Positions 60,062 to 64,000 of a stretch of 64,000 bases of DNA are shown one piece after another. Position 1 is the first letter of the stretch; every line of letters starts with the position of its first letter. The position numbers were made by a program, and so were the translations under genes. The stretch is from Haliscomenobacter sp040403615 (GTDB taxonomy: Bacteria > Bacteroidota > Bacteroidia > Chitinophagales > Saprospiraceae): contig NZ_JBBAKG010000004.1 of the NCBI RefSeq assembly GCF_040403615.1, forward strand, positions 72,222 through 136,221, written 5' to 3'. The notes beneath the pieces were generated by a model. The model was not told the origin of the DNA. It saw nothing but the letters and a program-made list of their open reading frames with translations, and did no database searches.

Positions 60062-60123
60062 TTGATCTGGATGATTTGGAAATCCTTCCTGGATTTTCAA
60101 ATCATCCAGGTCAAGCTTTTTTT
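60062..60123 (+). terminator. Rho-independent terminator of gapN
   Basis: TTGATCTGGATGATTTG (60062-60078) pairs with 60098-60114 over 17 bp with one G-T, followed by a T-run (60117-60123). Confidence 0.9.
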
Positions 60124-60140
60124 ACTCAAAAACGCTTATT

Positions 60141-60785
60141 TTACCATACCGACCGTATCGGGTATTTCTTGATCAATGCTAACGAGTCCCTGATCGGAGT
60201 TTTTACAAAATGCCCGTTTTTCCAGCGCAACAATTCGACGGATTCTTTGGACTTTTCAATGGCCTCATCATTTTCGGTAGGTACCACCCAATGTTCGATC
60301 ACGCGGCGTACCAAGTCTTCTTGTTGATCGCCATCGTGGTCGATGAGCCAACTCCCGGTCAAGACCTGTCCGCCCTCGCCGCCGTACCATTCTGCTACGG
60401 TAACCCGCTCGGTGAATCGGTGTTTTTGTTTGTCGTAAATTAACAGTGATTGGTGCTTAAACCAGGAAAGTGTGATCTCTACCAAGCAAGCATCGTAGGT
60501 TTGATTCAGTACAAATCGCCGTCTGCCAACTACCGTGCACGAAGTAGAGTCTGCGATGTAATCCACTTCCTGCATTAATTTTCCAATGTTTTGGAAAAAA
60601 AGTACCCGTTGAATGGTGTCTCCTTCCGGGATTTTCTCGTCATCGGCAGGAAGTTCGAGATGGAGGATTGCTGTGGACGGAGATTGTTGAAAATACTTCA
60701 ACAAAGGGGAGTCTTGAGCAGATTGCGAAGTACAACTGCCCATCCATACAAGGCAAAGCGTGGGAAAGAAAAAGCGGAACACCAT
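60141..60785 (-). CDS. Hypothetical lipoprotein
   Basis: 214 residues. Short type II signal peptide with lipobox WMGSC (Cys about 18). The remainder is a mixed alpha/beta soluble domain with no recognised motif: a calcium-site-like IDHDGDQQED at about residues 150-159 stands out as a possible EF-hand-like loop. Starts 54 nt after the epimerase-like gene on the same strand. Confidence 0.7.
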   Translation of the reverse strand: MVFRFFFPTLCLVWMGSCTSQSAQDSPLLKYFQQSPSTAILHLELPADDEKIPEGDTIQRVLFFQNIGKLMQEVDYIADSTSCTVVGRRRFVLNQTYDACLVEITLSWFKHQSLLIYDKQKHRFTERVTVAEWYGGEGGQVLTGSWLIDHDGDQQEDLVRRVIEHWVVPTENDEAIEKSKESVELLRWKNGHFVKTPIRDSLALIKKYPIRSVW

Positions 60786-60839
60786 AAGGGGAGGGTTTTG
60801 GGTTGAAAAATTGAAGCCAAACCAGAGGAAAAAAGCGGA

Positions 60840-61841
60840 CTACTCAAACACCTTGGTATCTCCTCCAGATGCCAAATACACTTTGCCCGTTTCGGCAATG
60901 GATTGGGCAATAGGCGTGTACTGAAAGCCAAGTTGATCGATTGATTTCTGATTTTCGTAGGCAAATTCGTATGCCGATTGGCGGAGGGTTTCTTTGGTTA
61001 CCAAAGGCGGCTTGCCGGTAAATAGAGATTGGAAGGCAGCCAGGCGCCAAACTGCCTCTCGCAAAAACGGAGTAATCCGTCGATTGGGCTGGGGTGCATT
61101 CAACTCTTTAGCGATGGCATTAAAAAAATCGCGGTAACTCATTTCGCCAGCGTTGGCGATGAAACGCTCTTCCACGATGTCGCTCTCAGCCAATTGCAAA
61201 AGCATCCGGGCTACGTCCCGCACGTCGACCATGCTGACCGAGCCTTCAGGGATATAGCGAAAGCCTTTGTGCAATTGTGCAAAAAATTGCCCAGTTCCTT
61301 CGTACCAGCGTCCGGCGCCCAAAATTACCGATGGATTGACGATGACCGCATTGAGTCCTTCGGCGATGCCGCGCCAAACCTCTTGCTCTCCCAGAAACTT
61401 GCTGACTCCGTATTCGGTGTTGTATGGGCTGGCTTGAAACCTATTTTTTTCATCCAACACTTGTTTGGACTTGGTGTTGCCAATAGCAGCAATGGTACTG
61501 ACGTGCATTAATTTTTGCACATCATGTTCCATACAGGCGTTGACGACATTTGCGGTGCCGTCAGCATTGACTTCGCGCATCATCCGAACATCACGGGCAT
61601 GAAAAGAAACAACCGCAGCACTGTGAAATACCCATTGTTTTCCAGCGATGCCTTCAGCCAAAGAAAAGGGATCATTGAGGTCGCCTTCGATCCATTGGAT
61701 GCGGTGGGCAACATCGGCAACCAGATCGAGCTTGCTATTGTGCCGGCGTAGTGCCGTGATGTCGGTGTACCCTTGAGCCAACAAATGCCGCAGCAGATAA
61801 GAACCCAAAAAACCAGTACCCCCAGTAACAAAAATCCTCAT
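60840..61841 (-). CDS. NAD-dependent epimerase/dehydratase (extended SDR)
   Basis: 333 residues. TGGTGFLGSYLLRHLL (GxxGxxG nucleotide site), VFHSAAVVS, VSTIAAIGNTK (Ser) and YGVSKFLGE (catalytic Tyr and Lys) give a complete extended-SDR active site. Relatives include dihydroflavonol-reductase-like enzymes, 3-beta-hydroxysteroid dehydrogenase-like and nucleotide-sugar epimerases; the choice cannot be made here. Normal length. Confidence 0.85.
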   Translation of the reverse strand: MRIFVTGGTGFLGSYLLRHLLAQGYTDITALRRHNSKLDLVADVAHRIQWIEGDLNDPFSLAEGIAGKQWVFHSAAVVSFHARDVRMMREVNADGTANVVNACMEHDVQKLMHVSTIAAIGNTKSKQVLDEKNRFQASPYNTEYGVSKFLGEQEVWRGIAEGLNAVIVNPSVILGAGRWYEGTGQFFAQLHKGFRYIPEGSVSMVDVRDVARMLLQLAESDIVEERFIANAGEMSYRDFFNAIAKELNAPQPNRRITPFLREAVWRLAAFQSLFTGKPPLVTKETLRQSAYEFAYENQKSIDQLGFQYTPIAQSIAETGKVYLASGGDTKVFE

Positions 61842-61871
61842 GAGTGGAGAGCGAAAAAGGTGAACAACTGA

Positions 61872-61904
61872 ATTAGGGAATAGCCGAATCGACCATTCCC
61901 TAAT
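61872..61904. terminator. Hairpin between cytochrome c and epimerase genes
   Basis: ATTAGGGAAT (61872-61881) pairs with ATTCCCTAAT (61895-61904), 10 bp, loop 13 nt. No T-run; may end the cytochrome c message. Confidence 0.45.
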
Positions 61905-61951
61905 GTCATGGAAAGCTGTTTGACGTTTTTTGTTTGGACAGGCCTTCGAGA

Positions 61952-62272
61952 TTACTTCTTGACTGCCAAGGTCATGGTATACTGTGCTACTGCTTTGATT
62001 TTGTCTTTGTTAAGCAGTGCCTTGAAGCTGGCCATGTTGTTGCGACCATTGGTAATTACCTTGATGCGCTCATCCACTTTAAGCTTTGACTCAATCAAGT
62101 TTGCAGCACCTGATACGCCCATATCGCCTCGCAGGCCGTGACAGGTTACACAGTACTGTTTGAAGATTTTTTCACCATCTTCTTTTTGTGTGGTTTCTAC
62201 TTTTTCCAGGGTCATGTTGGAAAAAAGCAAGATCGTTGCCAAAAGCGATCCAAATGCCAATAACTTTCTCAT
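61952..62272 (-). CDS. Class I cytochrome c (exported)
   Basis: 106 residues. Signal segment MRKLLAFGSLLATILLFSNM, heme-binding CVTCH at residues 41-45, then GLRGDMG and an axial Met candidate in NNMASFKALL (about residue 81). A small periplasmic monoheme electron carrier. A TACCTTAG box on the minus strand (62313-62306) 33 nt upstream could be its -7 element. Partner oxidase or reductase not in the window. Confidence 0.88.
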   Translation of the reverse strand: MRKLLAFGSLLATILLFSNMTLEKVETTQKEDGEKIFKQYCVTCHGLRGDMGVSGAANLIESKLKVDERIKVITNGRNNMASFKALLNKDKIKAVAQYTMTLAVKK

Positions 62273-62305
62273 CGCGTCGGTTTTTTTTAGAGAAAAATGT
62301 AGTTG

Positions 62306-62313
62306 CTAAGGTA
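62306..62313 (-). promoter_or_regulatory. -7 box of the cytochrome c gene
   Basis: TACCTTAG on the minus strand, one mismatch to TAnnTTTG; no clear -33 box. Confidence 0.35.
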
Positions 62314-62456
62314 AAAAAAATCACGTCATTTAAAGGATTCACAAAAAAAATCGTGCGCCCATATGCTTAAGACGGACATTTTCTACCGGGTTAACATTAA
62401 TAACGCCAAGATGGGGCAAAAAAAACAGATTTTGATGTTAATGATGTGCTAATGTC

Positions 62457-62527
62457 GGGGCAATCCGTCGGGGCAACCCTTGCGGTTGCCCGCTTTACGA
62501 TCGGGCAACCGCAAGGATTGCCCCCTA
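62457..62527. repeat. Composite GGGGCAACC-type palindrome
   Basis: GGGGCAATCC (62457-62466) faces GGATTGCCCC (62515-62524), and CCTTGCGGTTGCCC (62478-62491) pairs exactly with GGGCAACCGCAAGG (62503-62516). On the minus strand its edge GTAGGGGGCAATCC supplies the TAG stop of the M1 peptidase gene (62527-62525). The rest of this 252-nt gap shows nothing else clear. Confidence 0.85.
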
Positions 62528-64000
62528 CCGGGATTCGTACAACAATCGCACGTTGGGATCAATTTTGATATCCTGCGGTGCATTTGGCAACGAAAAACGA
62601 AACACTTCCTGCGTTTTGGTGACTTGCAGGGTTTTCTCCAAGGTGATTTTTTTGTTTTCGTCCAAAAATTGAACATCGAGTGGAAAAACAAAAGGTGCGC
62701 CTTGCAACTGCTGTACGGAAATTTCTACTTGCTTTTTAGTGGCATCATACTTCCAATCCATTTTCAATTCAGGATGCCCTGCACGGAATACCCATTGGGC
62801 GAAGAAAGTTTGCAGTGATTTGCCCGATACATTTTCCATGACTTGTTGAAGATCAGCGGTCAGTGCATTGGCGTCTTTGTATTTTTGATAATAAGCCCTA
62901 ATCCCTTTCCAGAACGCTTCCTCCCCTACTTCCTGACGCAACATGTGCAGCACCCAGCCTCCTTTTTGGTAAGAGTTGGTATTGAGCAGCGCGTTCAGGT
63001 TGGTTACGGTAGTATCCACGATGGGTGCCATGCGGCGATTTGCGTATTGAATCACATCCCCACGATCTTCGATCATGCGCTCGGCGAGTACGGTTGGGCC
63101 GTGCTTTGCTTCCATGTACAAGTGGGTGCAGTAAGTCGCAAAGCCTTCGCTCAACCATACGTGGTACCAATTGGCTTCCGTGGCGGTATTGCCAAACCAT
63201 TGATGGGCAATTTCGTGCGCAATTAGCGTTTCTTGTTCTTTTTTGCCGGTAACTGAGTTTTCGTAATAAAAAATACTGCTGGCGTTTTCCATACCTCCGT
63301 GCCGGGTTTTGGATTGCACATTGGCCAATTTGCGATAGGGATAAGGGGCAATATTCTGGTGAAACCATTCCAGTGTTTCTACCGCAGGCGCATAATCATT
63401 AAAACCCGCTTCCCTATTGTCGGTAAAAATCCAACTGCTAACCGGAATACCTTGTACCTCTCCTGCCAATTGAACGGCAAAAGGCGCTACTCCAATCACC
63501 GCAACTTTCATGGGCAAGGGATTGGTTTCACTCCAATGGGTTAGGCGCAGACCACCTTCGAGGTTGGTTTCTTCTATTTGAATGCCATTGGAAATAACCT
63601 GATAATGATCTGGTGCAGTGACCAAAAACTCAACCGAAGCTTTGTCTGAAGGGTGATCCACACAAGGCAACCAATGGTGGGCCTGATTGGGCCAGTTGTC
63701 GCCAAAAAAAGTGCGATCACCAAATTTGTTGGCATCGATGACGAGGCCATCGGCAGGAATACCTGCGTATTGAACCTGGAGGGTTATTTCCTGCCCGACT
63801 TGGCTTGTCTGGGGCAGTGTGATGTTCAGGCGTTCGCCTTCATGGCGATAAGAAAGGGATGCATTGTTGAGCTTAACGCCGCTTACGTCCATCCCTTTTC
63901 CATTTTTGGTTTTAACCAAATCCAGAAAAAAAGCATTGCTGGCCTGTTTGAAGCGTATTTTAACTTCAGCGCTGCCTTCGATCCGATCCGTATTGTCTTT
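62525..64000 (-). CDS. M1-family aminopeptidase, N-terminus beyond window edge
   Basis: The frame is open from the stop at 62525 to the last base of the window, so the gene continues past it. At least 490 residues are visible. The gluzincin site is complete: HEIAHQWFG with a Glu 18 residues later in WLSEGFATY, and the exopeptidase motif GGMENAS. The early part (IEGSAEVKIRFKQ, LQVQYAGIP, WPNQAHHWLPCVDHPSDKA) is the N-terminal beta domain of M1 enzymes. Zinc-dependent removal of N-terminal residues from peptides; likely exported in Bacteroidota but the signal is not visible. Confidence 0.9.
   Translation of the reverse strand, partial: KDNTDRIEGSAEVKIRFKQASNAFFLDLVKTKNGKGMDVSGVKLNNASLSYRHEGERLNITLPQTSQVGQEITLQVQYAGIPADGLVIDANKFGDRTFFGDNWPNQAHHWLPCVDHPSDKASVEFLVTAPDHYQVISNGIQIEETNLEGGLRLTHWSETNPLPMKVAVIGVAPFAVQLAGEVQGIPVSSWIFTDNREAGFNDYAPAVETLEWFHQNIAPYPYRKLANVQSKTRHGGMENASSIFYYENSVTGKKEQETLIAHEIAHQWFGNTATEANWYHVWLSEGFATYCTHLYMEAKHGPTVLAERMIEDRGDVIQYANRRMAPIVDTTVTNLNALLNTNSYQKGGWVLHMLRQEVGEEAFWKGIRAYYQKYKDANALTADLQQVMENVSGKSLQTFFAQWVFRAGHPELKMDWKYDATKKQVEISVQQLQGAPFVFPLDVQFLDENKKITLEKTLQVTKTQEVFRFSLPNAPQDIKIDPNVRLLYESR

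Overview
The window reads as a chromosomal segment of a Bacteroidota bacterium, most likely of the Saprospiria (Haliscomenobacter-like). Supporting signs are a SusC/SusD pair, TonB-linked receptors with carboxypeptidase-regulatory-like N-termini, an ECF sigma factor next to an anti-sigma/TonB-C hybrid, start sites without clear Shine-Dalgarno sequences, and promoter candidates of the TAnnTTTG type. The genus is an inference. No tRNA, rRNA, insertion sequence, prophage or CRISPR array was seen.

Layout: 1-1 kb, a higBA-like toxin-antitoxin pair. 1-13 kb, housekeeping: B12-dependent ribonucleotide reductase, MFS and sodium/solute transporters, N-acetylglucosamine-6-phosphate deacetylase, a ComM-type AAA protein, a PepSY membrane protein and gamma-glutamyltransferase. 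12.7-14.6 kb, small accessory genes (lipoprotein, GIY-YIG-like protein, DUF4240, antitoxin-like) with large palindromes between them. 14.6-17.2 kb, GTP-type PEP carboxykinase and an OmpH/Skp protein. 17.4-23.7 kb, a TolC - adaptor - beta-propeller - RND efflux operon.

24.3-35.1 kb is the most unusual region. A six-gene HyfB-C-E-F-G-I-like complex is followed on the same strand by a SulP anion transporter and a porin. The large subunit lacks the NiFe cysteines. The small subunit has all four N2-cluster cysteines replaced by Glu, His, Asp and Asn, while one N-terminal [4Fe-4S] site appears intact. It fits an energy-converting-hydrogenase-related (Ehr) complex rather than a hydrogenase, possibly tied to anion (bicarbonate or sulfate) uptake. 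A LytS-type histidine kinase is divergent from it.

36-49 kb holds SusC/SusD, a LytTR regulator, a dicarboxylate/amino acid symporter, an EI24-like membrane protein, a phosphopantetheinyl transferase, a WD40 protein, dCTP deaminase and an NSS transporter with its tiny MetS-like partner. 49.9-57.3 kb holds a 52-nt palindromic tandem repeat array, two tandem paralogous outer-membrane receptors, the anti-sigma/TonB-C hybrid and an ECF sigma factor. 57.4-64 kb holds two epimerase-family proteins, non-phosphorylating GAPDH, a lipoprotein, cytochrome c and a partial M1 aminopeptidase.

Intergenic DNA is rich in structure. There are several 60-118 nt imperfect palindromes, attenuator-like hairpins inside the Ehr region, and a GTAGGGGCA(A/T)CC palindromic repeat whose edge supplies the TAG stop codon of every gene it touches here (four of four).
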